Notes: generated by a model not told the origin, from the sequence alone. A stretch of 64,000 bases of DNA from Rhypophila decipiens (GCA_033297075.1 MU858073.1:186001-250000), one strand, 5' to 3'. Shown: positions 1 to 11,895, counted from the stretch's first letter. Numbers and translations: made by a program.

Positions 1-1586
1 CTGTCTTGAGCCTTCGTAGCAGGCTTCGGAGCAGGCTTTGGCGCAGGCTTTTGCTTCTTCCTGGCGGCTGCCAGGGCCGTTCTCATATCAACCTCACTAT
101 CACTGCTCGCGTTGCTCTCGCGCCGTTTAGGGACAGCAGCGTTGGATCGGTTGTTGACGATGTGAGCAACCATACGCCCACTTGCTCTGGCGATAGGTTT
201 CGGAGCTTCTACCGCTTTTTGTGCCCAAGCAGGCCTTGGTGTGTCTTCGAGGTCTTCCGCTTCTGTCTCCTTTGCATCGCCACCGTGCTGATTCTGCAAT
301 GACATGGCGATCGCTCGGTCGAGATCCTCCTGCTCATCATCGAGAATATCGCCATCGTCGTCCCCAAATAGATCCTCGTCATCGTCATTGTCAACAAATA
401 ATGACTCTTCTACTGCTGTAGAGGCTTCAGTGAACCGACTCAGTTTTGGAAGTCTGTTGACACCCTCAATGGGGACATCCTCAAACTCCATGTCCTCGTC
501 TGAATCGGTGTCCGCCGTCTGATACTGAAATTCCAAGGCGTCTACGTCGATCGGCTTATGAATAGCGCCCCTATCCTTGTCTCTGCTGACGACACCAAGG
601 GCCCAACCTCCCTCGGCCCCTTCGTTCTTGACCAGGATATACTCGCGGTTCCTCTCTCCCGCGACTCTGGCATTTACGGCCAAGGTGAGATCCGTCCCGC
701 CCATGCCCATCTCATACATGAGGCGCTGAGTAAGGTGGTTTCGTTCCTTGACTCGCTCGATCTGGAATCTCGAAAATGCCATGCGATCGGGAAACATCTC
801 GTCCAACTGATCTTTGCTCAGACCCATTCGTAGACGACTCCGAAGCCGGGCAGCGTTCAAAATATTGTACCGATCTGCAGGCGGCAGGCTCTTGAAGAAG
901 TCGCCGTCAAAGTCGATCTTGCTAAAGTCATACAGATTGATGTCTTCGCCGTCGTTGAACTGCCTAGCATATTCCTCCAGTTCCTCTACGCTCATGATAC
1001 GAGGATCATCCGGCTTTCCCATGGCTTCGATGCCATTTTGCAGGTCCGGCAGGTGATACGCGTCCGTTCTCTTGAAAGATCGATTCTTTTGGCGTTCCTG
1101 CTGGGACATGCCAAGCTCATCGGCATAGACGATGTGTTGGGCATCGGGAATAACCTCTTGCTCCTCCTCCTCCCTAGCGCCAACAGTTTCCGACGCGTAG
1201 ACCTGACGCTTTCGCTTCTCCTCTTCCTCCTCGGCCAGGCGGTGCATCTGAACGGCAAGCAATTTGCCGGCGGTTCGCACTGCATCTTCGCGACGCCCTT
1301 CTCGTCGCTGCCGCCGGCCTTGCAAAGTGGCACGCTTCAAGGCGGGAGCACCGCCATCAAAGACAAACACGGGTTTGATGCCAAACCAGAGAAGCTTACA
1401 TATGCGACGAAAGAATCCCACAACATGGCTGTTCCGCAAAGCGTTGCCTTCTTTATCGCGGACGGCTTTGAGAAACTGGTAAATCCAAATGGAGGCATCG
1501 ACAGCGAGACGCTTGCGGTTGAGCGTCGCAAGGTTCGTCGGGCGTGCAGTCGGTTGGACGACTGTCCAAAGGCCGTTGACACCCAT
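1..1586 (-). CDS. RAD2: DNA repair endonuclease RAD2/XPG (rad13), N-terminal part, cut by window edge
   Basis: The minus frame is open without interruption from the ATG at 1586-1584 to the window edge (about 528 codons). It starts MGVNGLW, the invariant start of the XPG/RAD2 nuclease family. The XPG N-domain covers about residues 1-100, with the metal-binding aspartates in LAVDAS (D30) and FVFDGG (D77), the same spacing as in human XPG. A basic, coiled-coil-like stretch follows. At about residues 415-430 an acidic helix with the pattern EDLDRAIAMSLQ is a ubiquitin-interacting motif. The XPG-I nuclease half must lie beyond position 1. Family knowledge: it makes the 3' incision in nucleotide excision repair together with TFIIH. 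It is divergent from NAA38, with a 0.6-kb shared upstream region. The gene is truncated only by the window. Fungal names in use are rad13 and RAD2. Confidence 0.95.
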   Translation of the reverse strand, partial: MGVNGLWTVVQPTARPTNLATLNRKRLAVDASIWIYQFLKAVRDKEGNALRNSHVVGFFRRICKLLWFGIKPVFVFDGGAPALKRATLQGRRQRREGRREDAVRTAGKLLAVQMHRLAEEEEEKRKRQVYASETVGAREEEEQEVIPDAQHIVYADELGMSQQERQKNRSFKRTDAYHLPDLQNGIEAMGKPDDPRIMSVEELEEYARQFNDGEDINLYDFSKIDFDGDFFKSLPPADRYNILNAARLRSRLRMGLSKDQLDEMFPDRMAFSRFQIERVKERNHLTQRLMYEMGMGGTDLTLAVNARVAGERNREYILVKNEGAEGGWALGVVSRDKDRGAIHKPIDVDALEFQYQTADTDSDEDMEFEDVPIEGVNRLPKLSRFTEASTAVEESLFVDNDDDEDLFGDDDGDILDDEQEDLDRAIAMSLQNQHGGDAKETEAEDLEDTPRPAWAQKAVEAPKPIARASGRMVAHIVNNRSNAAVPKRRESNASSDSEVDMRTALAAARKKQKPAPKPAPKPATKAQD

Positions 1587-2184
1587 GACGTCGTCTTAAC
1601 GGCCTTGGCGGGACCGCGTGGATTTGAAATGAATGCAGGGCTCTTCAGCCGGAGGAGGATCCTGACTGTCGATTTGAGTCTGGGACCCGGAGCCCCATTG
1701 CGAACGCCGATATAGAACAGGCTTATTGTATGAGATGGATGGGTTGTGTGTAGGGATGAGATGAAAGTTTCCAGTTCACGGTTATGACTTTGACTTGCAT
1801 CGGCTCCGAAATGTTAGCCCTCAAGGTTGCAGCCTGCCGGTCTCCGTTTCCTTATCTCCGACGCATCTGATTGGTCAGCTGAGGCGTCCAGCCCTGTTAT
1901 GCAGCGCTGAAGGTTCAGCTTCCAGGGCAAGCATCACCACCCCACCTGCCGTTCTCGTCCTAACTTTTAAGGTTCACATCAAGGCCGAGGCTTCCAGCGT
2001 TCCTACAAGCAGAACAGAATACAAATCACAGTCATCGTTCGGAGAACCATTTCACATTCACGAAATTCATTAGAAATCGTTTTCTTTGACGGCATACTAT
2101 CACAGCACAGAAAACAAGCCTGGCCCCGAAACTGACCACCACATCTCGACATCACTTCACGCTCAGGAAACCTGCTACCTGACC
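1587..2184. other. Intergenic: shared divergent promoter of RAD2 and NAA38
   Basis: About 600 bases between two divergent starts. I see no coding signal. The plus-strand open frames over the RAD2 start run antisense to it. The region should hold both promoters and leaders; no specific operator is recognisable. Confidence 0.6.
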
Positions 2185-2929
2185 ATGGAGAAAGAAAACA
2201 CAAGTCAAGACCAAACAATCAAGATGGACGGGGAGGAGGCAAAGAGTTTCTTGCTGTCACTCTTATGCAAGAACCTGCGTGTCACGACGACGGACTCCCG
2301 CATGTTCTGGGGCTCATTCAAGTGTACTGATCCGGTGAGAGTCAGTCCTCTCTTCTTCCTCATCTCTTTCTACCCTCGAAGTGATCAAATTAGCTTCATG
2401 ATTTGGTTTTATGATACTAGTTTTCAACAACTTCCCTATCCTTTCCTATTATCTACCTACTGCCAGTTTTCACCAACATGGACCTCATCACACTTCTTAC
2501 TCACTTTGATCATCTCACAATCTCCCGATTTGACTCATTAACCGAGCACTCATCCCATTGAGCTAACCCACCTTACTCAAACTTTCTCTCAACTAACCAT
2601 CTCAATCTGAACAGGAAAGCAACATAGTCCTCCAACACACATACGAATACCGGCACCCCTCCCAGTCCACAGTTGCAGCCGCCGCCGCCGCCTCATCCTC
2701 CACACCACCATCCTCCACACCATCATCAGAAATCGGCAATACCGTCAGAGTAGACATGAACAGCCGCTACCTAGGCCTCGTCACAATCCCAGGCAAATAC
2801 ATTACCAAAATCGAAGTCGAAGAATTTGCCAGCCAGGTTCAAAGGAAGCAGGCAGCAGCTTCCCAGGCAGTTTCCCAGTCACAGCTACGGCACTTGTTCC
2901 CCGGTGCCCCCTCTTCTATCGAGGGTTAG
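2185..2929 (+). CDS. NAA38: N-alpha-acetyltransferase NatC auxiliary subunit NAA38 (LSM-domain protein, Mak31-like)
   Basis: There are two exons, 2185-2334 and 2615-2929, giving 154 residues. The 280-base intron has a GTGAGA donor, a CTAAC branch site in its last 30 bases and an ACAG acceptor. Joining gives FKCTDP-ESNIVL, the usual LSM loop in which NIVL begins a strand. The LSM fold runs from about residue 20 to 130 and carries an Ala/Ser/Pro-rich insertion (about residues 63-82) before RYLGLVTIPGKYITKIEVEE. The second Sm motif and the VTIPG..I..IE pattern match NAA38/LSMD1 rather than spliceosomal Lsm proteins. The start is the ATG in an ACCATGG context; an in-frame ATG at 2086 would add 33 unconvincing residues. 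Family role: accessory subunit of the ribosome-bound NatC acetyltransferase (Naa30/Naa35/Naa38). A coding-like frame continues after the TAG (see findings). Confidence 0.85.
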
Positions 2930-3715
2930 GAAATCATCGAGGATGTCATGTGTGAAACTGTGAACAACGTAGAGCTCGATGAGGATTTTCGTATGGCAAT
3001 TTGGCGGATTGGGAACGCACGAGAACTCGCACGACTACAAGAGCAGAAAGACAAGCAGCAAGACAAGCAAGACAACTAGCGAGCGAGGGCCAGGTCATTA
3101 TCGGATATTATACCCACATGGGCAGCGATCACGACATACTCTACAGCACTATTAGGATTGGACTGGGAAATTGTATGTCCTTGGGACCGGATTCGGACAT
3201 GAGACACAGCGGATGACATACAGACACAAGGGGTACGGGTAGACATGGGATGAGACTGTATAGAAACAATAATGATATTGTCAAGCGTGGTATTCACCGA
3301 GAATGATAGACATCGGATTAGACCGTACAGAATGAACAAGGAAATTCTCAAGCGTTAGGTATTCACTGGTATGAATACTCTTCTCCTCATCCGTCTGTGT
3401 AATACTCGTTATAGGTGAAAGTAGGTAGTAGACAACACACCCTTTCCATTCTTACTCGCCTCAGCGTGTCCTTCCAAGGTCGTTCCCCCCATTACCGATT
3501 ACTTGAAAAACAAAAAGGGGTGTTTTGCTCGCCACCGACACCGCGCTCCAAACGCATCGCTCGAAAGGAAAAAATCACAAACCCCAAACTCTCTCTGTGC
3601 CCTTCTCTTCCACAGTCAAGAAATTTTGTCACAAACAAACAAATGAATAGCAAAACGAAAACCGTCAACAACACCCACTACGCAGACCAAACTTGAGGAG
3701 AATGCGAGTCAGACC
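2930..3715. other. Intergenic between convergent NAA38 and PIL1, with in-frame extension 2930-3076
   Basis: This stretch holds the 3' ends of two convergent genes. The first 147 bases stay open in the NAA38 frame (49 codons to a TAG at 3077) and look coding, ending in a Lys/Gln/Asp-rich run. The rest shows no gene that I can support. Confidence 0.5.
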
Positions 3716-5019
3716 CTAAGCGACAACTGGGTCCTGATTGCGTCCCCGGCTCTCTCCATTAAGGTCTCCCTCGTGCTCCACCCTGGAATGACGCCGCGAA
3801 GTCACGAGCTCGTCGTCCGAGGCCTCATCCTCCTCGTCATCATACTCGTCCTTGTGCTGTCCCGCGGGTACCCAATCATCAAGCGGGGCATCCTGGCCAG
3901 ACAGATCGTGGCCCTCGGTACGGGCCTTGATGTTGTTGCGGCGGCGCTGCGACAAGGTCCTGGCGCGAGTAGACAGCTTGGCCGAAACCGCCGCATTTTG
4001 GGTAACCCAGTTTGTCAACGAGTCCTCGCAGTCTTGGATGATGGCCTTGCTGGCCTCGTAGCCGTCGTATGCCGGTCTAGTCTCGCCGGGAGTGACGGGG
4101 GTATCATCTATCAACTCCAGTAGGTGCTTCCCGTAGCCGGCAATGATGGCGACCTTCTCGCAGTGCTCGCGCAGGGCATCGAATTGGTATGTGTAAGCTG
4201 CTTTGATCTTTTCGCGCGTAATGTTGGACAATTGGGCTTCGGCAACCAGGGATTCAGCCTCTGCACGGACGAGCTCTTGCTCGAGGACGACGATGCGGGG
4301 TGAATTTGGTTCCTTGTACTTGAGCTGGGCGATCTGATCGGTAATTTTTTGCTTTCCTGTCCTCACGGTTAGCTCATCCAACAAGTGTACATATGGCGCT
4401 CTCGACATGACCTACTATCTCTGCTAGGTTGCACGGAAGCCTCTATATTCCGGATGCTCTTCATAGTGACGCGATATTGGTCGTAGCGGTCGACGTACTG
4501 GTCCTCGAGCTCTCCAATCTCGTAGAGTAGCACACCGAGCTTGTCTGTAACATCCGAAACATCTTCGTCACCACCTTCGCCCCAAATGGAGAGTTGTTGC
4601 TGTGCCGGGGTTAGTCCAGTGATGTCATGTCAATTCAAAGGACGGTAGACATACGGCGACCTCCATTCGCTCCTTGGCGACCTGCTCTAGACTTCGCATA
4701 ACATTCTTCTCCATCTTAACGAGCTGCGATAGCTTCTTTGCCAGGTCTGGCCCAAAGGCGCCGGCGGTGTTGCGTCGGAGGGCATGTCCTGTTATTGTGG
4801 TTAGCGTAGTCCTGAGCGGAATGTGAATCGGGCACCATACCAAGACCACCTCTCCCAAAGAAACGATGCGACTTGGTGCTCGACGGTGGAGGAGGAGGAT
4901 TCTTCGGAATTGTCAGCAGGCAAGTTAATCCACAAAGGACTGAGGCGACGAGTAGATCATACCTGGATCTGAGAGGCCGTTGGCGCCCTCGTGGCGCGCA
5001 TGGAGTAGGTCCGATGCAT
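3716..5019 (-). CDS. PIL1: Eisosome core component PIL1/LSP1 (BAR-domain protein)
   Basis: Five exons: 4963-5019, 4841-4901, 4655-4788, 4416-4599 and 3716-4356 (358 residues). The introns are 61, 52, 55 and 59 bp with GTATGA, GTATGG, GTATGT and GTAGGT donors, and all phases close. The protein starts MHRTYSMRATRAPTASQ, followed by NPPPPP and FFGRGGLG, the family's membrane-binding amphipathic start. The BAR-like coiled-coil core (AGAFGPDL, KLSQLVKMEKNV, SIWGEG, VSDVTDKLG, YDQYR, VTPGETRPAYDGYEASK) spans about residues 40-270. The tail is acidic and charged, as usual. Family role: assembles the eisosome scaffold under furrow-like plasma-membrane domains (MCC) and responds to TORC2/Pkh signalling. 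The SUR7-family gene at 19903 encodes a tetraspan of the same membrane domain. Confidence 0.96.
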
Positions 5020-6371
5020 TGTGGCGGGTCTGTAGGTTTTCCTCTTTCTTTGCGATGGTATATGTTTAGGGGAGCGCCCGATGCAGCACAGATGCGACAG
5101 GGCGGCGATGGATTAGTGGGCGACAGAGGTGAGACGAGAGGCCGAGCGCACAGGTGGAGGAGTTGAAGGTTCACAATTGGGTTCGGGCCGCACGGTGTCG
5201 CGAGACAAAGAGACGGTAATAAGGTGATGGGTCGTCTTGGGGTGGGTTCCAGGTTAGTTGTACGGACGTTGACGGGGATGAAGCTGGGAACTAGGCACAC
5301 GTTCGTTTAATACCTGAGCTTCCAGATGCAGGAGCTGGGCAGAGTGGTGACGGTTCTGGGTCAGGCTCAGCCCAGTCGAAATGACGTCGGTGTGCCACAC
5401 CTCCGCCCTTCACTGTTTTGTTAGCAGCCGGATTGATCGAAAGTGGGGCAGTTCTGTATCCGTAGTGATCGGTATTTACGGATACTCAGGGGCTGTATTT
5501 GACATTGCGCTGCTTATATATGAACTTTTTTAGAAGTTGGTCTGATATTGTGAGTTTATAAGAAGATTACCGTGATGAATTGATGATCGGATCATCTTCT
5601 AGACCTTGTATCACTGTGCTGATTGAGGCTGATCTTGTACGGATAACATCAACTCTAGGTACAGGGACATAAATGAGAATGTACATGTATGGATGACCAA
5701 TGGTGATTATTAACTGTTATGCCGTAAGAATGAACAGCTAATTATTGTTATCAAGACTGAAGTCGCTCAAATGATAAAATTTAGAATAGAAGAACAACAT
5801 CTCATCAGTGATTATTAGGTGCTTCGTGGATATGATTTGCCTGTGTTTGTTTGATACAGGGCTGTCAGCTTTGCTTTCAGTGGGTCGCTGAGTCGTGGAC
5901 ACTCCAGGTGGGCTGAACCTAGACATGCGGGACAAGGGTCTGAAATCGCGTCCCGTCACCTCAACCGCGTCTCACTCATTCACAGTTCACACAAGCTCAC
6001 CATCAACGTCAAAAAGACAAACCTTATTTCAAACCCCAAAAGGCACATCAACGGTCGCTCCTGCCGAAGACTAGAACAAAAACTTAGTCTGTCACACAAA
6101 CCAGCCGTGTCCAAGGAATTAAGCCGAGTTTGAAAAAGCTCAGCAAACTCGTCAGCTTGAAGGTCATATCTACAACTCTCGAAGCACATCTCCCATTTCG
6201 TCTATATTCAAATCCCGACCTAAGCAAGACTGGTAGGCGTAAGGACCGAGCGTTGGGCGCGTGGGAGCCCAGTCAAGAGCCAGCAGTGATTGAGAAACTC
6301 TCCGGTGTGGGCTCTTGAGCTCCGTTTGCCTCTCATGTGCCGGCAACTCGGACACAACTAAACCGCACAAG
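5020..6371. other. Intergenic: divergent promoter region of PIL1 and KMT6
   Basis: About 1.35 kb between two divergent starts. The middle (about 5500-5850) is more AT-rich than its surroundings. I see no gene or repeat. Long 5' leaders are likely for both genes, but I cannot fix transcription starts. Confidence 0.6.
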
Positions 6372-9300
6372 ATGCCTACGCTCTTCCCACTCATCGACCT
6401 CACCGAGGGGGACGAAGATATTTCAAACGGGAGCGCTGGATCGGCAAGAGACGAGATTATTGCCAACCCAAATGTGCCAGGACCTGATCCGAGTGACTAC
6501 GGTCCAGGCCATGGCGGTATGGGTCGCGTTTTTAGTATATCCTCCGACTCGACCGACTCGCTTGAAGATACTTTGATTATGAGTCCCCCGCCTGTCGTCA
6601 AACACGATTCTCCTGAAGTTGGAAATGGCTCTCTTCCTCTTCGGCCCCCGGCGTCTCTCAACCCTGACCCCAGCCCATCCAAATCGACCAGGCTCTCCTC
6701 ATCGAGAGATGTTCAGTCTCCATCACAGCCTTCAAGTAGCAAAGCGGCCGCTGGTAATGGTACTTTACAGACTGTGCAGGCGAATTCCTCCCAGCATCAC
6801 CAAGCCTTGGCTTTCCACACGCCAAAAAAGTCGGATTGGACCGTTGACAAAATTGTCACGGCTCTCACCCGGTATGCCAAGACTGTCGAACAGGGTCATT
6901 CGCAACTTGTCGACTTTCTGTTAGAGGGTGCAGAGAACGCGACATGGCCAGATGCACGCTCTTCTTCTGACTCTCCAGATCCCTTTGCTTCCATGAGCTC
7001 ATGCGCTTTGGAGCCTGGAGCCTCAGCACCAGAGCAGCGTCAGATGACGAGCATAAAGATCAAGGTAAGGATATCGGACCACCTCTATCACTCCCCAAGC
7101 CCCAGCTCACAACTCTCCACAGCAACATAGCGGTGAATACGGAAAGTCGAAAGGAGGACAAGGGAAAAGGGCCTGGTGCCCCGTCACGTGCATCAAGTCG
7201 GACAGGGAACCGGTGCCCAAGTACACCTTCCACCATGTTGAAGTGACCAAAAATATACTAACCCCCAACACCATGCTCAACTTTGTCCCCCATCTTCGTG
7301 ATGTGGACCCTAATTCGGCCGAGGAGAAGAAGTACAACAAGTGGCTCATGGAGCTCGAGAGCCTTGATAGTCAGTCAGGGTTCAAGACAAAGGACCGACC
7401 TCAAAGACTAGGCAGGAGACCGCGCGAGGAGTATTCCAAGATCCTTGCGCTTTACTTGGATCGCTGGCTCAAGGAGCTCAATATTGATGGCTGCTCAGTT
7501 TCAACCCTGATCAAATTCGTCGTGAGCCGACCCAGCAGCGATGATGCCATCACACCGCAGCAGAAATCCGAGATCCTGGACATGTACCCCGAGTCCACTC
7601 TCTCGCCTCAGGAGACAAGAGCAGCTGAGATGTTTCTCGAAGCCTATGATCGTGTCTTTGCCGATCCCAACAAAGGCACCAGGGCCGTTAATCTGCGAGA
7701 TGTACTGATGCTCAACAAATCAGTCGAGACAATCGTAGACACCAAGAGGGCCAAAGACACCCCTAGTTCCCAGAAGCAAGAGAGCAAAACCCTATTGAAA
7801 AGGGTCGACGAGAAGGTCGGCAGCTATTCGGCTCTCGGATGCCTTATATGCTTCAGCCACGACTGCGAGCACGGCGAGCTGACCCCTGAGAACCAAAGAG
7901 GACCCTTTTCCACGGATATGGCCGGGGGGTTCTCCATCGCTCTCAAGAACAAGTGGCTTGCCCAGATCGAGGCCGAGCGAGACCCCTTGACCAAGATCCA
8001 GAAAAAGCCGCTTCACGCTCCTTGCAAGAACCAGTGCTATCGAAGCTATGATGTTGGCAATCCCTCGCATCCAGTTAAGCCCTGGGACGAAGACGAGGTT
8101 TCCACTCTCGAGCAGGTCTTTGCAGCGTTAGGCCGCAGTCCGACTCACCAGCCGCAGTGCTTCGTGGCGGCTGCGCTAGGTCGCAAGTGCTGGGAGGTAT
8201 ATCGGAAGCTCAAGGAACTGGACTTGAAACTCCCCGAGATGGACGTGCCCCTCGAGAAGCCCAAGGTCAAGACGGTTTCTTTCTACGACCGCAGGAAGAA
8301 GCAGCTGTTTGGGGACTGGGAGAACCAGATTGTTTCGCATGAGCACGCGATTCGGAATGTCGTTGAGCCGTGTTATCACGAGGGGCCTTGTGTGAAAGGC
8401 GGCGAGGACGGGAGGTATTGTCCCTGTGCCGAGCACGGCCTTCTGTGCGAGCGCTTCTGTCACTGCACTGCAGACTCGTGTGGCATCAAATTCACGGGCT
8501 GCGCCTGTCGTTCGAATGGCAAGACGTGCCTGCAGAAGCAGAAGGAGATGAAGCCCTGCATCTGCGTCCAGCTCAACCGGGAGTGCGACCCTGTCCTCTG
8601 TGGATGCGGAGCCTACGAAAGAGCAGACCCCGAGAATGCGCATGACGAGTACCTTCACCGGTCTGGCTGCCAGAACGTCCCTCTGCAACGCGGCGCCCCC
8701 AAGACTGTCCTGCTTGGCAAGTCGCAGCTCCCGGGCTGCGGCTATGGTCTCTTTACGGCCGAGGATATTGCTCAAGACGAGTTTGTGATTGAGTACACAG
8801 GAGAGCTGATTTCCCATGACGAAGGCGTCCGGCGGGAGGCGCGGCGCGGCGATGTCTTTGACGAGTCTGCAAACAGCTCTTACCTCTTTACCCTCCTGGA
8901 GAACGAAGGCATTTGGGTCGACGCAGCAATCTACGGGAATCTGAGTCGCTACATCAACCACGCCTCGGAATCCGACAGGAAAGCGTGCAACATCACCCCC
9001 AAGGTCGTCTACGTCAATGGCGAGTTCCGCATCAAGTTCACAGCCCTGCGGGACATCAAGTGCGGAGAAGAGCTCTTCTTTAACTACGGCGACTACTTCC
9101 CCAATCTTACCAAGAAGCTGCTTGAAGACGGCGGAGCCGACCCTGCGGCCAAGGAGGCAGAAAAACGAGAGCGCATCAAGGCCGCCACCAAGACCGCGTC
9201 CAAGACAAAAAAGAAGCCCCTCGACGATATCGAGTGGCTCACAGCATTGGACCTGGGCGACGACGACGACGAGATGGCAGCCGATTATACAGAAGGCTCG

Positions 9301-10182
9301 CCCAAGAAGATCAAGAAGAAGCGCGGCGGAAGACGTCCCGGCGCCGGTCGGAAAAAGAAGGTCCCGCCGAACGACACGTCCGCTTCGGCCGCTCATCAGG
9401 CTGCTGCCAGCCAGACGACAACCCGTCACCCATCGCTCGAAATCAGCGACAGCCAGGCAGAAGAAAGCACGCATAACAACACGCCTTCTCGTCGGCGCAT
9501 CGCCAACAACAACAACAAGCCGAGAGCCACGCCAGCGCAGTCCGCTAGTCCCGAGTCTGCGAACGACGCTTCCCTTGTTCGCGCGCAGCTGATGCAGAAC
9601 AGTCCTGCGGGGGGAGTTAAGAAGATCTCCAAACGCGGCGGTGCGAGACCTGGTGCTGGGCGAAAGCCAAAGAAGAAGGACCCAGCTAAGACGGATTCCT
9701 CGTCAAAGGATAGCCCCGCCCGTGGTAATAACCCTGGCGAGAACAGAAAGGGCACGGCTTCGACCACCGAGGACTCGGAAGACCTGCCGCTTCAATCATC
9801 TACTGCTGCTGCTGCTGTTAGGAGGATCAGGATTACCAACAACAGCAATAGTGCTGCACTCAAGGAAGGCGGCACCAACAACGGACGGAAGCGAACCCGA
9901 GAAGCAGCTGATGTGGATGGTGATGTCGAGATGGAAGATGTTGTCAGTGACGGCGGCAGAAGAAGTAGTAGAAGCAAGGAGAGCTCGTTTGACGGAGTAG
10001 GAGGAGGAGGAGGAGCAACTGCTGGGAATAGTCTGTTGTTTAGACAGGATGTCTTTCAGGTTATTTCGGACGCGCCGACGCCGGATGAGGACGACGACAT
10101 GGACGAAGACGATAGTAGTTCTGTTGCGGATCGGTCGGCTAGGAAACGCCAGAAGCCTTCGAGGTATCGGGATGATGAGTAG
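6372..10182 (+). CDS. KMT6: Histone H3K27 methyltransferase KMT6 (Enhancer-of-zeste catalytic subunit of PRC2)
   Basis: Two exons, 6372-7064 and 7123-10182 (1250 residues); the 58-bp intron has a GTAAGG donor and a CACAG acceptor, phase 0. The start is the ATG in ACAAGATGCC. The N-terminus has an acidic IDLTEGDED patch and a Ser/Pro-rich disordered region. The E(z)-type core follows: a Cys-rich segment around GCLICFSHDCEHGEL (about residue 470-540), a SANT-like helix bundle after WDEDEVSTLEQVF (about 552-600), the CXC pre-SET cysteine array (about 645-755), then SET (about 760-890) with GYGLF, YTGE, RYINHAS and FFNYGDYF. Absence of a post-SET CxCxxxxC motif fits the E(z) class. Family role: H3K27 trimethylation and facultative heterochromatin with EED and SUZ12 homologues. 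The C-terminal 350 residues are unusual: two AT-hook-like basic modules (about residues 964 and 1071) in a low-complexity acidic tail. Confidence 0.97.
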
Positions 10183-11895
10183 TCATGTCTTGTCTACCTA
10201 CCTACCTTGGGGGGAGCTGGTTGATTGACGGTGGGGTCAAGTGGTGATGCGGTTTGTTCAGTCGGTAGGAGGTGAGTGGGGTTGTGTTAATCCCTCGGGG
10301 TTTTTTTTTTGGTCTTTTTTTTGGGTTTTTTTTTGGGTTTTTAGTCGTTGATTTACTCCCCGTTGGGCTGGCTGGCTGGCTGGTTTGATTTGATGGGCTC
10401 CAGTTCGTAGTCGTGCGGCATCATGATAGACAACAAATTACGACAGGAACGGGGGTAGTCAGCCAGCGGGTTATGGTGGTTCGCTCGTTGGTTGGTTGGT
10501 TGGGATTGTTTGTTTTGATCTCAATGGTTGTATGGTTTCATTTCTTTTCTAAGTCTTCACTTTCACCTTGTCAATCATGGGCCATAATAAAAAGGGATGG
10601 GTTCTGGACCAGGTTTAGCAGGGTCTCAGCGGTCTGGGCTTGTGAGAGGTATGCTATCCTGGGAGCCCACCATCACGACACCTAGAGCAGATGAACACTG
10701 CTATGGTATGGTGTTTGGTAGAAACTAGTATTATCCTTCTCTTGGGACCGAAAAAGCGCGGCCGGATATATCTATCTGCGTAGAACAGAGCTAGATAGAA
10801 GCCCTTGTGGAAGTAGTATGTACTAGAACGAGGCCCAAGAACAAAACCACAAAGCGAATGCGATGCTCTTTCTGACTTGACTCCCTGCCATTAAAATACT
10901 CTAAATTCATTGCACTGTTTTCATTGGGTCAACTTCCTCAAGAATTCTGGGCGGTTCATTCTCATGCTTTCTTCCTTGCCGTGCTCTACAACCGTATCGT
11001 TGCCTGGGCGCCATGGGACGGGGTCGTCTTCCCGCGACGAACAGGCAGATACAAGAGGCTCGCTCCTATCTGAGTCTTTAGACGACATGGTAGACGAATA
11101 GTTTTGCAGAGGATAAAGGTTACATACACGGAAATGCCCATTGAGGACTAGTAAATACAATCAAGAACTCCAACCATGACAGAGATAATCAAGCTACATA
11201 AAGAAACACAAAAATACCAAGCATAATCACAAACCATTACTCCCGGGTGTCTCAGGTAGGCACATGATATGAATAGGTGCCTGTTATTCCACTGATAAGG
11301 ACAATATACGATCAAACGAGACAAGAGATAAAAAGATGATTCACATGATTCCCCTCATCGCTACGTTCTCCTCCTCCAGTCTCCAAGTCATTCGTCACAT
11401 ATCCTTGAATGACGTCCTCAAAGTGAAACATCACCCGGCTCGAAAAAGAGCACATCTGATCCAGCCTGAGAAAACAAACCAAAGGTTCCCCAGGGTGTGC
11501 ATGTCTCTCATCCCCGGCTGTCGTCGATGTTGTCGCCCTTGAAATAGGTGTCTCCACCCAAATCTCGATTATCCTCTCCTCTCCAGCGTTTGTGTAGGTA
11601 CGTTCCGTGCTGTTATAAAAATTGAAAAATCCCGCTACTCCCCCTTCCAGACAAGGTCCTCGGCCCATTCTTCGTGCCCCCTCGTCTAAGCTCGCGAATC
11701 GGCAATTTGTTGCCGCCGTCATGTATTATTTGGGATTGAGAGTAGAGTGTGTTGCTCAGTCCATCCTCAGATGTCGGCGATGCAGAGTAGTCCTTGGAAT
11801 TACTCTTCTTTATTACTTCGTCCCCGTCCCAAAAAAAAAAAGCTCAAAAATTGTCAAATTCTCATTACGCCTCCAACAGGCCTCCGTTATTCGTC
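10183..11895. other. Intergenic between convergent KMT6 and PPZ phosphatase; simple T-tracts
   Basis: About 1.7 kb of 3' flanking sequence. It starts with TACC repeats and contains T-runs broken by GG (10306-10341), GGCT repeats near 10370 and TTGG repeats near 10487-10503. A 136-codon minus frame (11312-11722) shows no family features and I do not accept it as a gene. Confidence 0.55.
10306..10341. repeat. Low-complexity T-tracts separated by GG
   Basis: Runs of eight to eleven T separated by GG or GGG, about 120 bases after the KMT6 stop codon. On the transcribed strand this would be a U-rich stretch in or beyond the 3' UTR, and could take part in 3'-end formation. Confidence 0.6.

Noticed and set aside
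1038..1715. 225-codon plus-strand frame over the RAD2 start
   Set aside because: It is antisense to a clear XPG N-domain; the translation has no recognisable family.
8176..9474. 432-codon minus-strand frame
   Set aside because: It lies wholly antisense to the KMT6 CXC/SET region; open only as a codon-bias shadow.
11312..11722. 136-codon minus frame between KMT6 and PPZ1
   Set aside because: No domain, signal peptide or splice continuation; lies in 3' flanks and has low-complexity composition.
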